This document shows positions 44,358 to 52,915 of a DNA stretch of 64,000 nt, piece by piece (the stretch's first letter is position 1; every line of letters starts with the position of its first letter). A program made the translations under genes and the position numbers. A model generated the notes under the pieces. The model was not told where the DNA came from. It saw nothing but the letters and a program-made list of their open reading frames with translations, and did not search any database. Location of the stretch: contig NZ_WTYX01000001.1 of the NCBI RefSeq assembly GCF_009827395.1, positions 933,712 to 997,711 of the forward strand. The letters are read 5' to 3'. Origin of the DNA: Pontixanthobacter aquaemixtae. GTDB lineage: Bacteria > Pseudomonadota > Alphaproteobacteria > Sphingomonadales > Sphingomonadaceae.

Positions 44358-45740
44358 ATGTCCGAAGGCCCGTTGTTCGCTGGTCCTGCAATCCGGCGAT
44401 TGCGCAAGAAGGAGGGATTGACGCAAGCCGCAATGGCAGCGCGCCTGTCGATCTCGTCCAGCTATCTCAATCTGATCGAACGCAATCAGCGCCCATTGTC
44501 CGCACGTGTCGTGTTTCAGGTTGTTGACCAGTTCGACTTTGATCCGCGTAATTTGCGCGAAGATGAATCGATCGGCGGCGTCGATGGGCTCGCGCGTAGA
44601 TTTGCTGACGAACGCTTCGCTGAATTTGGCATCGACCGTGATGAATTGACAGAGTTCCTTGCATCGGCGCCACAAGTCGCAGCTGCCTTCGCAAGACTGT
44701 ATGATACCGCAGGTAGAAGCGTGGACGAAGGCAGCGATCCGATGGCTCAGTCGCGCGTGGAAGTGGAGCGTTGGCGCAATCACTTCGCCGATCTGGATGA
44801 GAAGGCAGAAGAGCTCGCGGACGAGATGCGACTGTCGCGTAGCGACATTGGCTTGGGGCTGACAGAACGGCTGCGTGAGAAACACCAATTGGCAATCCGG
44901 ATCCTTCCGCGTGAGGTAATGCCAGATGCACTACGCCGGTTGGATCTTCATGCTCGCCAGCTTCAATTGTCCGAAATGCTCTCGCCGGCGTCGCGCAATT
45001 TTCAAGTGGCGTTGCAAATTGCGCAGTTGGAGCAGCAGGAAGAGATTTCAGGAATTGCTTCCGGCGCGCAGTTTACCGACGAGGCGGCGCGAAAGTTGTT
45101 TGAACGCCACTTGCTCGGATATTTCGCCGCTGCCCTGCTTATGCCCTATTCACGCTTTTTGCGGGCCTGCGAGGCGACCAATTACGACTTGCCGGTGCTT
45201 CGCCGCCGATTCGGGGTCAGTTTTGAACAATTGGCGCATCGGCTCACAACTTTGCAGCGCGTTGGTCAGCGCGGGTTGCCATTCTTTATGGCAAGGATTG
45301 ATCGTGCGGGGCAGTTCTCGAAGCGCTTCGCGGGTGCGAGTGGATCGACGCTGCTCGAAAGTGATGCCAGTTGCCCGCTATGGGTGGCGAATAGCGCATT
45401 TGAGCGGCCCGGAGAGCTGTGCTGCCAAACCGTTCTGGCGCAAGGCGTTGATGCCGGCCCCGACCATTGGTTCACCATTGCAAGAACGGTGGAGGGGAGC
45501 GGATCGAGCGGCGAGGCACGCTTCGTCATTATTCTTGGGCTCGAATCCAAACTTGCGGGCGATCTGGCGCAGGCAAGAGGCCAGAATCTCTCAGCCGAGG
45601 ATGCGCAGCGGATCGGAATGGGTTGCGCGAGATGCCATCGTCCGTCCTGCCGCCAACGTTCGTTACCACCACGCGGGGCGCAATTACGGTTCGATCCGAT
45701 CGTTCGAGGTGTAACGCCCTTCCGGTTTGGCGAGCGTTGA
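44358..45740 (+). CDS. XRE-family regulator of the ScfR/RamB type
   Basis: A 460-aa transcription factor. Residues about 8-62 form an XRE helix-turn-helix (IRRLRKKEGLTQAAMAARL, SSSYLNLIERNQRPLS). The middle resembles the ImmA/IrrE-like segment of short-chain fatty acyl regulators, but no HExxH is intact (the region reads KLFERHLLGYFAAALLMPYSRF). The C-terminal ScfR/DUF2083-type domain has several Cys (GMGCARCHRPSCRQR). Relatives such as RamB control glyoxylate and propionate genes, matching the divergent aceA. Start ATG 44358 directly follows the TTACAA dyad. Confidence 0.85.
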   Translation: MSEGPLFAGPAIRRLRKKEGLTQAAMAARLSISSSYLNLIERNQRPLSARVVFQVVDQFDFDPRNLREDESIGGVDGLARRFADERFAEFGIDRDELTEFLASAPQVAAAFARLYDTAGRSVDEGSDPMAQSRVEVERWRNHFADLDEKAEELADEMRLSRSDIGLGLTERLREKHQLAIRILPREVMPDALRRLDLHARQLQLSEMLSPASRNFQVALQIAQLEQQEEISGIASGAQFTDEAARKLFERHLLGYFAAALLMPYSRFLRACEATNYDLPVLRRRFGVSFEQLAHRLTTLQRVGQRGLPFFMARIDRAGQFSKRFAGASGSTLLESDASCPLWVANSAFERPGELCCQTVLAQGVDAGPDHWFTIARTVEGSGSSGEARFVIILGLESKLAGDLAQARGQNLSAEDAQRIGMGCARCHRPSCRQRSLPPRGAQLRFDPIVRGVTPFRFGER

Positions 45741-45757
45741 CCAAATGCAAAGGGCAG

Positions 45758-45783
45758 GGAACCTTGCCTCGCGGTTATTCGTT
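45758..45783 (+). promoter_or_regulatory. Predicted sigma-EcfG (general stress response) promoter
   Basis: GGAAC at 45758-45762, exactly 17 bases, CGTT at 45780-45783. This matches the alphaproteobacterial EcfG consensus GGAAC-N16/17-CGTT. It lies 23 nt before the 94-codon membrane-protein gene. Confidence 0.6.
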
Positions 45784-45806
45784 GGTGTGCACATCAGGAG
45801 ATAATT

Positions 45807-46091
45807 ATGACCGAAGAACGCACCACAACGACTACGACGCCGGATGGTAACACACATTCAGAAACGGTAATTCGCACGGAAAGCTCTGGTGGCGGATCGA
45901 AGGGTTGGCTTTTCCTTGTCGTGTTACTCGTGGCAGTCGTAGCGGCGATTATCTATCTGACCCAGATGAGCGGTGCAGAAGTCGCCAAAGACAACGCGAT
46001 CGCCGATGCAGCCAACCAGGTCGGCGACGCTGCCGAACAAGCTGGCGATGCCGTCGAGGAAGTCGCCGACGAAATTACTGACGGAGAGTAA
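45807..46091 (+). CDS. Small single-span membrane protein, probably stress-induced
   Basis: 94 aa. The N-terminus is Thr/Ser-rich and cytoplasmic (about 1-32), followed by one TM helix (about 33-53, GWLFLVVLLVAVVAAIIYL). The C-terminal helix is Ala/acidic and amphipathic with a loose repeat (ANQVGDAAEQAGDAVEEVAD). Similar short helical proteins are common among general stress genes, but no family is certain. AGGAG is close to the ATG at good spacing. The EcfG-like promoter upstream is the best clue to regulation. Confidence 0.8.
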   Translation: MTEERTTTTTTPDGNTHSETVIRTESSGGGSKGWLFLVVLLVAVVAAIIYLTQMSGAEVAKDNAIADAANQVGDAAEQAGDAVEEVADEITDGE

Positions 46092-46094
46092 CCG

Positions 46095-46198
46095 CTGGTT
46101 AACCAGTGAAACCCGCATTTTTCGTCGGAAAAGCGGGAGACTGTAAAGTTTACCGACATTTCATATCTTTCCCGTATCTGAGTGATCCTTCGAAGGAT
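46095..46198 (+). promoter_or_regulatory. Palindrome-rich leader upstream of the exosortase-type sugar transferase gene
   Basis: Four dyads in about 100 bases: CTGGTTAACCAG (46095-46106), a CCCGC/GCGGG hairpin with an inner TTTT/AAAA pairing (46112-46137), GTAAAGTTTAC (46143-46153) and ATCCTTCGAAGGAT (46185-46198). The hairpin may end the preceding gene; the others look like operators. No -24/-12 sigma-54 pair was found. Confidence 0.45.
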
Positions 46199-46214
46199 TA
46201 CCGGACCGGGACAG

Positions 46215-47600
46215 ATGATCCGATTATTTAAGCATTATATTCCCAATGCCGTCATGTTGCTGGCGCTGTTTGACCTTGCACTGTTGCTGCTGGGCGGTGA
46301 GCTCGCGTGGCTGCTGCGCGCGTCGCAGATCGGGATGGACCCTGGAACCATAGCTGAACGGTCGATCTCGCTGATTGGATTTATCAGCGTTGTATGGCTG
46401 GCGATGGTGTCAGTCGGTGTCTACGGCAATGACTCGCTACGCTCCATGCGGTTTGCCGCCGCCAGGCTGCTGGTTGCGATAAGCCTGGGCATTATTGCGT
46501 TGTCTTTCATCGACTTTTTGCTCCCCGGATCGACATTTTGGCGTTCGACATTGCTCTACGCGATGGGAATTTCGGTGGTGCTGCTGTTGCTCAACCGGAT
46601 GTTGCTCGGCGCATTTTTGGGGCGGTCGGCTTTCCGACGTCGCGTTATGGTACTCGGGGCCGGTAACCGCGCAATGCGTCTTCGCAAACTGGGCGAAGAC
46701 CCGGGAGCCGGTTTTGCTATTGTGTCGTTCATCGGCATGAACGAAGGCGAACAGGTCGTCGAAGATGCAATACCGCGCGCTGCGGTTCATGATCTGGGGC
46801 GTTTCGTTGAAAACCTCGATGCCCGCGAAGTGGTTTTGGCGCTGGAAGAGCGCCGCAATTCGCTACCGCTGAAAGATCTTCTGCGGATGAAAACGATGGG
46901 CGTTCACATCAATGACTTCAGCAGTTTCGTCGAGCGCGAAACGGGCCGCGTTGATTTGGACTCGGTCAATCCGAGCTGGCTCATTTTCTCTGACGGTTTC
47001 TCGTCGGGGCGGTTGTTTTCAAGCGCCGCCAAGCGGGTGTTTGACGTTGTCGCCAGTTGCATCCTTCTCGCTATCACGCTGCCGATCATTCTTCTTTTCG
47101 CATTGTTGGTGAAGCTCGACAGCAAAGGGCCGGCATTTTTCCGTCAGGAACGCGTCGGTTTGTATGGCCAGAGCTTTGATTTGATCAAATTGCGGTCAAT
47201 GCGGACCGATGCCGAAAAAGATGGTGCTAAATGGGCGGAGAAAGACGACCCGCGCGTGACCCGCTTGGGCAAATTTATCCGCAAGGTCCGGATTGACGAA
47301 TTGCCACAGACATGGAGCGTTCTGAAAGGCGAGATGAGCTTTGTCGGCCCGCGGCCAGAAGTGCCCAAATTTGTCGGCGATCTGGAAGAGCAACTTCCCT
47401 ATTATGCAGAACGCCACATGGTGAAGCCCGGAATTACCGGATGGGCGCAAATCAATTACCCCTACGGCGCTTCGATCGAGGACGCGCGGCACAAGCTCGA
47501 ATACGATCTCTATTACGCGAAGAACTACACGCCGTTTCTTGATCTGCTGATCATGCTGCAAACACTGCGCGTAGTGCTGTGGCCTGAGGGGGCCCGTTGA
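46215..47600 (+). CDS. Exopolysaccharide sugar transferase (PEP-CTERM/exosortase-associated type)
   Basis: A 461-aa undecaprenyl-phosphate sugar-1-phosphate transferase of the WcaJ/EpsB_2 type. Four N-terminal TM helices (within about 10-130), a nucleotide-binding-like middle (RRVMVLGAGNRAMRLRKLG), a fifth TM near 280 (FDVVASCILLAITLPIILLFALLV) and the catalytic tail: GPAFFRQERVG, IKLRSMRTDAE, RIDELPQTWSVLKGEMSFVGPRPE, KPGITGWAQI. The ATG 46215 has GGGACAG upstream; a GTG at 46182 is less likely. The stop overlaps prsK (TGATG). In this family the enzyme starts EPS synthesis. Confidence 0.9.
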   Translation: MIRLFKHYIPNAVMLLALFDLALLLLGGELAWLLRASQIGMDPGTIAERSISLIGFISVVWLAMVSVGVYGNDSLRSMRFAAARLLVAISLGIIALSFIDFLLPGSTFWRSTLLYAMGISVVLLLLNRMLLGAFLGRSAFRRRVMVLGAGNRAMRLRKLGEDPGAGFAIVSFIGMNEGEQVVEDAIPRAAVHDLGRFVENLDAREVVLALEERRNSLPLKDLLRMKTMGVHINDFSSFVERETGRVDLDSVNPSWLIFSDGFSSGRLFSSAAKRVFDVVASCILLAITLPIILLFALLVKLDSKGPAFFRQERVGLYGQSFDLIKLRSMRTDAEKDGAKWAEKDDPRVTRLGKFIRKVRIDELPQTWSVLKGEMSFVGPRPEVPKFVGDLEEQLPYYAERHMVKPGITGWAQINYPYGASIEDARHKLEYDLYYAKNYTPFLDLLIMLQTLRVVLWPEGAR

Positions 47601-49720
47601 TGCCTGCCAGCGCCGACATCTGGAGCCTGGTTGGCTTCATCCTCTATCTGGGGGGAGCTGCGGTTTGTGCGCTCGCTGCCGGGTGGACTCATTCACGGGG
47701 CGACAAGGACCGGCCGGACCACGATGCGGTTGTCGCTGCGCTTGGTCTGACAGCTGTCTGGTGCGTGGTGACCGCGGCGCTTTCGGCCAGTTCACCGCTT
47801 GCGATCGTTTTTGAGACCGCGCGCAATCTTGCCCTAATCTTGGCGCTTTACCGGCTGTTTGCCAATGACGGGCGCGACCAAACACTCAAGCCCATGCGGT
47901 TGGTTGTGCTGGTGCTTGTCGGCGTCGAGATTCTCCAGATCGGTCTACTGTTCGTTGCAATCAACTTTGCAATCACTGACGAACTCAGCGCGCTTGTGTT
48001 CCAAGTGTCAACGATGTTCCATGTGATGGTTTCGGTGGCTGCATTGGCACTGTTGCACAGTCTGTATGTCGGAGCCGCACCCGGCTTTCGGCCTATGCTT
48101 CGCTGGAGTGCCTCGGGCCTTGCCGCGATGTGGGCTTTTGACCTCAATTTTTATGCTGTGGCCTATATGGCTGGCGGTTTGCCGGCCGAGCTGCTGGCGA
48201 TCCGCGGGCTGGTGGCCGCAACCATAGCGATCCCGCTAGCCATCGGTTCAAAGCGGAGTGCGGAAAATATCCGCCTGCGGCCTTCGCGCAGCGTTGCCTT
48301 CCAATCGTTGTCGCTGCTGGCGATTGGTACATATCTGCTGGTGATGGTGGGGATTGCCAAATCGCTCACCGTAATCGGCGGGGACTTTGGCCGGTTGGTG
48401 CAAGTTGGTTTCACCTTCATTGCCACCGTAGTGGCCCTGCTTTGGCTCCCTTCACAACATTTGCGGGGCTGGGTGCGCGTTACTGCGGTCAAACATCTGT
48501 TCCAGCACCGCTATGATTATCGTGCAGAGTGGCTGCGCTTTACCCAAACCATCGGTCAAGGTGACGGGGATAGCGAACCGCTACAAAAACGTGCGATCAA
48601 AGCGATGGCTGACATAACCGACAGCCCGTCAGGACTGTTGCTGCTGCCTGGTGACACGGGCGGATTTGAGCTGGCCTCTCGCTGGTCGTGGCAGGGGATC
48701 GATGTTCCAGCAGATCCGGTCCACAGCGAACTAGCGGCATTGTTCGAAAAAACGGGATTCATTCTCGATGTTGACGAAGTAAGGGTTGGGAAGGCCCAAT
48801 ATAGCGAATTGGAAGAACTTCCCGACTGGATCCGTGATGAAAGTGATGTCTGGGCGCTGATCCCGCTACTCCATTTCGACCGTCTCACCGGAATTATTGT
48901 GCTCGCTCGTCCTTCAGATCCGCGACAGCTGGATTGGGAAGATTTCGATCTGTTCCGCGTCGTCGGGCAGCAGCTAGCCAGTTATCTAGCGGAACAATCG
49001 GGCCAACAAGCGCTAATGGAATCGGCCAGATTTGACGAATTCAATCGCCGGATTGCGTTCGTTATGCACGACATCAAGAACTTGGCGAGCCAGTTGGCTT
49101 TGCTGGCCCGCAATGCAGAACGTTATGCGGAAAACCCGGACTTTCGCGCGGACATGCTTGTCACGTTGCGCAACAGTGCCGACAAGTTGAACGCGCTACT
49201 GGCGCGTTTGGGCCGGTACGGTAAAGGTGGGCTGGAGAAACGGGAGCCGGTCGATCTGGCTCTCGTCGCAACCAATGTCGCCAGCCAGTATGCGGGCGCG
49301 CATCCGGTTTCGGTCGTACGCGACGACAGCAGCACGATCTTGGCGGATGGGGAAGCGCTCGATCAGGCATTGGTCCATCTGGTCCAAAATGCCATCGATG
49401 TGAGCGACCAAGACTCCCCTGTATATCTCGACGTTACCAGCGACGGCGTGCGCGGGCGGATCGATATTGTCGATTCTGGCGTCGGTATGAGCGCAGAATT
49501 CGTCCGCAACGGCCTGTTCAAGCCCTTTGTTTCTTCGAAAGCGGGCGGATTCGGCATCGGCGCCTTCGAAGCACGCGAGATAGTACGCACGATGGGCGGA
49601 CGGCTCGAAGTCGAATCGCGCGAAGGTCTTGGTACCCGTTTCATCATTTCCTTTCCGCTAGCCGAAGTCAGCGAACTACTTCGCAAGCCCCAATCGCAAT
49701 CAACTGACGAGGCCGCCTGA
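47600..49720 (+). CDS. prsK: Exosortase-system histidine kinase PrsK
   Basis: A 706-aa membrane kinase. About eight TM helices fill residues 5-290, followed by a GAF-like sensor region (about 330-470), the phosphoacceptor H490 in FVMHDIKNLASQLALL (the PrsK form of the H-box) and an HATPase domain with VQNAIDVSD, DSGVGMS and KAGGFGIGAFEAREIV. PrsK is the usual partner of PrsR in PEP-CTERM/exosortase loci. Starts by one-base overlap with the sugar transferase stop, and prsR starts the same way at its own stop. Confidence 0.92.
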   Translation: MPASADIWSLVGFILYLGGAAVCALAAGWTHSRGDKDRPDHDAVVAALGLTAVWCVVTAALSASSPLAIVFETARNLALILALYRLFANDGRDQTLKPMRLVVLVLVGVEILQIGLLFVAINFAITDELSALVFQVSTMFHVMVSVAALALLHSLYVGAAPGFRPMLRWSASGLAAMWAFDLNFYAVAYMAGGLPAELLAIRGLVAATIAIPLAIGSKRSAENIRLRPSRSVAFQSLSLLAIGTYLLVMVGIAKSLTVIGGDFGRLVQVGFTFIATVVALLWLPSQHLRGWVRVTAVKHLFQHRYDYRAEWLRFTQTIGQGDGDSEPLQKRAIKAMADITDSPSGLLLLPGDTGGFELASRWSWQGIDVPADPVHSELAALFEKTGFILDVDEVRVGKAQYSELEELPDWIRDESDVWALIPLLHFDRLTGIIVLARPSDPRQLDWEDFDLFRVVGQQLASYLAEQSGQQALMESARFDEFNRRIAFVMHDIKNLASQLALLARNAERYAENPDFRADMLVTLRNSADKLNALLARLGRYGKGGLEKREPVDLALVATNVASQYAGAHPVSVVRDDSSTILADGEALDQALVHLVQNAIDVSDQDSPVYLDVTSDGVRGRIDIVDSGVGMSAEFVRNGLFKPFVSSKAGGFGIGAFEAREIVRTMGGRLEVESREGLGTRFIISFPLAEVSELLRKPQSQSTDEAA

Positions 49721-51096
49721 TGGCTAACAACAAATCCGATGCACTGCCGAAACTCCTGATCGTCGAGGATGACGAAGGGCTGCAGGCGCAGCTCAAATGG
49801 GCCTATGAAGATTTTGATGTGACAATCGTCGGCGACCGCGAGAGCGCTTTGGCGGCTGTCCGCGCGGAGGAGCCTTCGGTGGTGACGCTCGATCTGGGCC
49901 TGCCGCCGGATCCCGACGGGACGAGCGAGGGTTTTGCCGTGCTTGACGCGATTATGGCGCTTAAGCCCGAGACAAAAGTCATTGTCGCCTCGGGGCATGG
50001 CGCGCGGGAAAGTGCACTGCAGGCAATCAAGCACGGGGCCTATGACTTCTATCAAAAGCCCGTGGATATAGAAGCGCTTGGCTTGATCGTGCGCCGCGCG
50101 CTCAACCTCACCAAAATCGAGGAAGAAAACCGCAGGCTGGCCGAGCAGGCGGGCGACGACAAGACGGTACTGGGTACCTTGATCACAGCAGCGCCTGAAA
50201 TGGTCAAAGTTGCGCGGACGATAGAACGGATTGCCAAAACCAATGTTTCGGTGATGCTGCTGGGTGCGAGCGGAACGGGTAAAGAGTTGCTGGCCAAAGG
50301 GCTACACGACGCAAGCGATCGGAAAGACGGCGCGTTTGTTGCCATCAATTGCGCTGCGATCCCCGAGAATCTTCTCGAGAGTGAATTGTTCGGTCACGAG
50401 AAGGGCGCGTTTACCGGCGCGGTGAAAACCACCGAAGGTAAAATTGAACAGGCGCATGGCGGCACCCTGTTTCTCGACGAAGTCGGTGACATTCCATTGC
50501 CGCTGCAAGTCAAACTGCTGCGATTCTTGCAGGAACGCACGATTGAAAGGATTGGCGGGCGCAAGCAGATTGAAGTCGATACGCGCATTGTTTGCGCCAC
50601 GCACCAGAACCTGGAAGAGATGATAGGTGAGGGCACGTTCCGCGAAGATCTGTTCTACCGCTTGGCGGAAATCGTCGTGAAAATTCCTGCGCTTGCCGAT
50701 CGTCCGGGCGACGCGACTTTGCTGGCCAAGGCTTTCCTGAGCCGGTTCGCCGAAGAGATGAACCCTCAGGTCAAGGGGTTCGCCAGCGATGCGATGGCCG
50801 CGATTGATGCCTGGAACTGGCCGGGCAATGTGCGCGAGCTGGAAAACCGTGTGAAGCGCGCGGTCATCATGGCGGACGGGAAGCTTGTGGGCGTTGAGGA
50901 TCTCGATCTAGAAGATGCGGAGTCGGAGGATGCGCATGCGCTCAATCTGAAAAGCGCGCGCGAGCAATCCGATCGCAAGATGATCCGGCATGCATTGGCC
51001 CGAAGCGAAGGCAATATTTCGAGCACCGCCAAAATGCTCGGGATAAGTCGTCCTACGCTCTACGATTTGCTCAAACAGTATGACCTTCACGCGTAA
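49720..51096 (+). CDS. prsR: Sigma-54-dependent response regulator PrsR
   Basis: 458 aa. Receiver domain with phosphorylation site D58 (VVTLDLGLPPD), AAA+ domain with GASGTGKE Walker A, the ELFGHEKGAFTGA sigma-54 contact loop and TLFLDEVGDIPL Walker B, then a Fis-type HTH (ISSTAKMLGISRPTLYDLL). Known PrsR proteins activate PEP-CTERM protein and EPS genes with RpoN. No matching -24/-12 promoter was found in this window, so its targets are probably elsewhere. Overlaps the next gene by 17 bases. Confidence 0.93.
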   Translation: MANNKSDALPKLLIVEDDEGLQAQLKWAYEDFDVTIVGDRESALAAVRAEEPSVVTLDLGLPPDPDGTSEGFAVLDAIMALKPETKVIVASGHGARESALQAIKHGAYDFYQKPVDIEALGLIVRRALNLTKIEEENRRLAEQAGDDKTVLGTLITAAPEMVKVARTIERIAKTNVSVMLLGASGTGKELLAKGLHDASDRKDGAFVAINCAAIPENLLESELFGHEKGAFTGAVKTTEGKIEQAHGGTLFLDEVGDIPLPLQVKLLRFLQERTIERIGGRKQIEVDTRIVCATHQNLEEMIGEGTFREDLFYRLAEIVVKIPALADRPGDATLLAKAFLSRFAEEMNPQVKGFASDAMAAIDAWNWPGNVRELENRVKRAVIMADGKLVGVEDLDLEDAESEDAHALNLKSAREQSDRKMIRHALARSEGNISSTAKMLGISRPTLYDLLKQYDLHA

Positions 51097-52858
51097 TCGC
51101 AACTCTTGGAAAGTCGCGGCTGCGGCGTTGTGCCTGGCTATTGCTGGGTGCGGCGAATCCGCGCCTGAGCTGACGCCTATCGAACAGGCGCGCAGCGCGC
51201 TGGCGCGCGGCGATGGGCTGGGTGCCGAGTTGATTTTGCGCGAGATGATGGCGAATGGCGCGTCGCGAGATGATGTTGCCGCATATTTCGGCGAAGCGGA
51301 ACTTCAGCAGGGCGAATTGGCCGAAGCACGCCAATGGCTGGAGGCCGGCGAATTCTCCGATCAGTCGCGTGGGCATGGTTTCCATATGCTGGCCCGCCTT
51401 GAAATGCGTGAGGGCAATTTACCGGCGGCGGGAGAGGCCTTTGACAAATCGCTGGCGGTAACGCGCGAGAATTCCGAATTGTGGGTCGACATCGGGCGTT
51501 TGCGCTATCGCGGAGGGGAGCAGGTTCAAGCGGTCGAGGCGAGCCTATATGCAGTCGAGCTCGATCCAGAGAATGCCGCCGCGCTCCAGTTCCGCGCGCA
51601 ACTAGTGCGCGACTCCGAAGGCATGAATGCCGCGATCCCGTGGTTCGAACGGGCGATCGAGCGCAATCCGAAAAATGTTGAGCTTTTGGGTGATTATGCC
51701 GCGACTTTGGGTGAACTGGGCCGCGCGCGTGACATGTTGAAAGTCGTGCGCGACATTGCGCGGATCGATCCAACAAACCGCAGAATATTCTATCTTCAGG
51801 CGGTACTGGCGGCGCGCGGCAGCAAGTTCGAGCTCGCCCAGACGCTGCTTCTGCGAGCAAGCAAGGATGACCGAGAAAAGCCTGCCGGAATGCTGCTTTC
51901 GGGCATCATCGACATCGAAAACGGAAACTACGCAAGCGCTGCTCAAACTTTGGAGCGGCTCGCTTCGCAGCAGCCCGACAACGGGCGGGTTCGGCAACTG
52001 CTGGCTCGCGCATTGTCGTTGGGCGGCAATGATAAAGAACTGATTTATCGCTATGGAGAATTGGCGAGGCGGCCAAGCGCGTCGCCATATCTAAGAACGT
52101 TGGTTGGGCGGTCATACGAGGCGCTTGATGATCGAGAGCAGGCGGCATTCTTCATTGACGCCGCTGCTCGACGGCGTCCGGGCAATCTGGTCGCTGTACA
52201 AAGCGACACGGCACTCGATGTTGCGGAAGCCAGAGGGCCGGAAAGCGGACTTGATGCGCTTGCTCTGGTGCGAGGCCGTGTGAATGGCGGAGATGCCGGC
52301 GGGGCGGCTTCGGCGGCGAACGCATTCCTTGAGAGGTTCAAAGGGTCTTCGGACGCCTTGACGCTGGCAGGCGACGCCAATCTGGCCGCGCGCCGCAACA
52401 ACATTGCGATCGAGCGCTATGCCCAAGCGGCATCAATCCGCGCGCCGTGGACGCTGACGCGCAAGCGAATTGTGGCGTTGGACGCATCTGGCAAAAAGGA
52501 TGAAGCTTTGTCGCTGCTTGCCAACTATCTGGTTGGCGATCCGGGAAATGTAGAGGCAGCAACAGCCTTGGCAATCGCTGCGGGTTCACGCGGGGACTGG
52601 CACGGTGCAGCAGTTTTTGCAGATCACGCAATCGCCAATGGTGGCATGCGCGATCCGGTGCTGCTTTCACTGCGCGCCGAGATAGCCATCCGAACCGGCG
52701 ATTCAGCGTTGGGAATTGAACTAGCCGAGGTCGCATATAGCATCCAGCCAATGAGCAGGGAAGCGACCAAGGCGCTTGCGATAGCGTACCGACAACTTGA
52801 AGGCGGTGAACAGCTGGCGGCGGCTCTCGAAGCTAAACTGGCGCGCTTGCCCGACTAA
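51080..52858 (+). CDS. TPR-repeat lipoprotein (PrsT-like)
   Basis: 592 aa. The lipobox LAIAGCGES puts the lipidated Cys at 24. The rest is a superhelix of about 12-14 TPR-type repeats (for example AVEASLYAVELDPENAAALQ and AIPWFERAIERNPKNVELLG). Its place after prsK-prsR fits the PrsT TPR proteins of exosortase loci, but it is shorter than the roughly 900-residue PrsT, so the symbol is withheld. Likely role: a periplasmic scaffold in polysaccharide export. The 17-base overlap with prsR implies coupled translation. Confidence 0.88.
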   Translation: MTFTRNRNSWKVAAAALCLAIAGCGESAPELTPIEQARSALARGDGLGAELILREMMANGASRDDVAAYFGEAELQQGELAEARQWLEAGEFSDQSRGHGFHMLARLEMREGNLPAAGEAFDKSLAVTRENSELWVDIGRLRYRGGEQVQAVEASLYAVELDPENAAALQFRAQLVRDSEGMNAAIPWFERAIERNPKNVELLGDYAATLGELGRARDMLKVVRDIARIDPTNRRIFYLQAVLAARGSKFELAQTLLLRASKDDREKPAGMLLSGIIDIENGNYASAAQTLERLASQQPDNGRVRQLLARALSLGGNDKELIYRYGELARRPSASPYLRTLVGRSYEALDDREQAAFFIDAAARRRPGNLVAVQSDTALDVAEARGPESGLDALALVRGRVNGGDAGGAASAANAFLERFKGSSDALTLAGDANLAARRNNIAIERYAQAASIRAPWTLTRKRIVALDASGKKDEALSLLANYLVGDPGNVEAATALAIAAGSRGDWHGAAVFADHAIANGGMRDPVLLSLRAEIAIRTGDSALGIELAEVAYSIQPMSREATKALAIAYRQLEGGEQLAAALEAKLARLPD

Positions 52859-52915
52859 CACCTTCAACTAACTGGCGTGTCGACTTTTGTTCTGGCCGCA
52901 GGCAGGGCATGCGCG

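Noticed and set aside
44205..44888. Upstream extension of the isocitrate lyase frame to about 760 codons
   Set aside because: The extension runs antisense through the ScfR-type regulator, has no family match, and GTG 44204 has a good ribosome site and gives the normal length.
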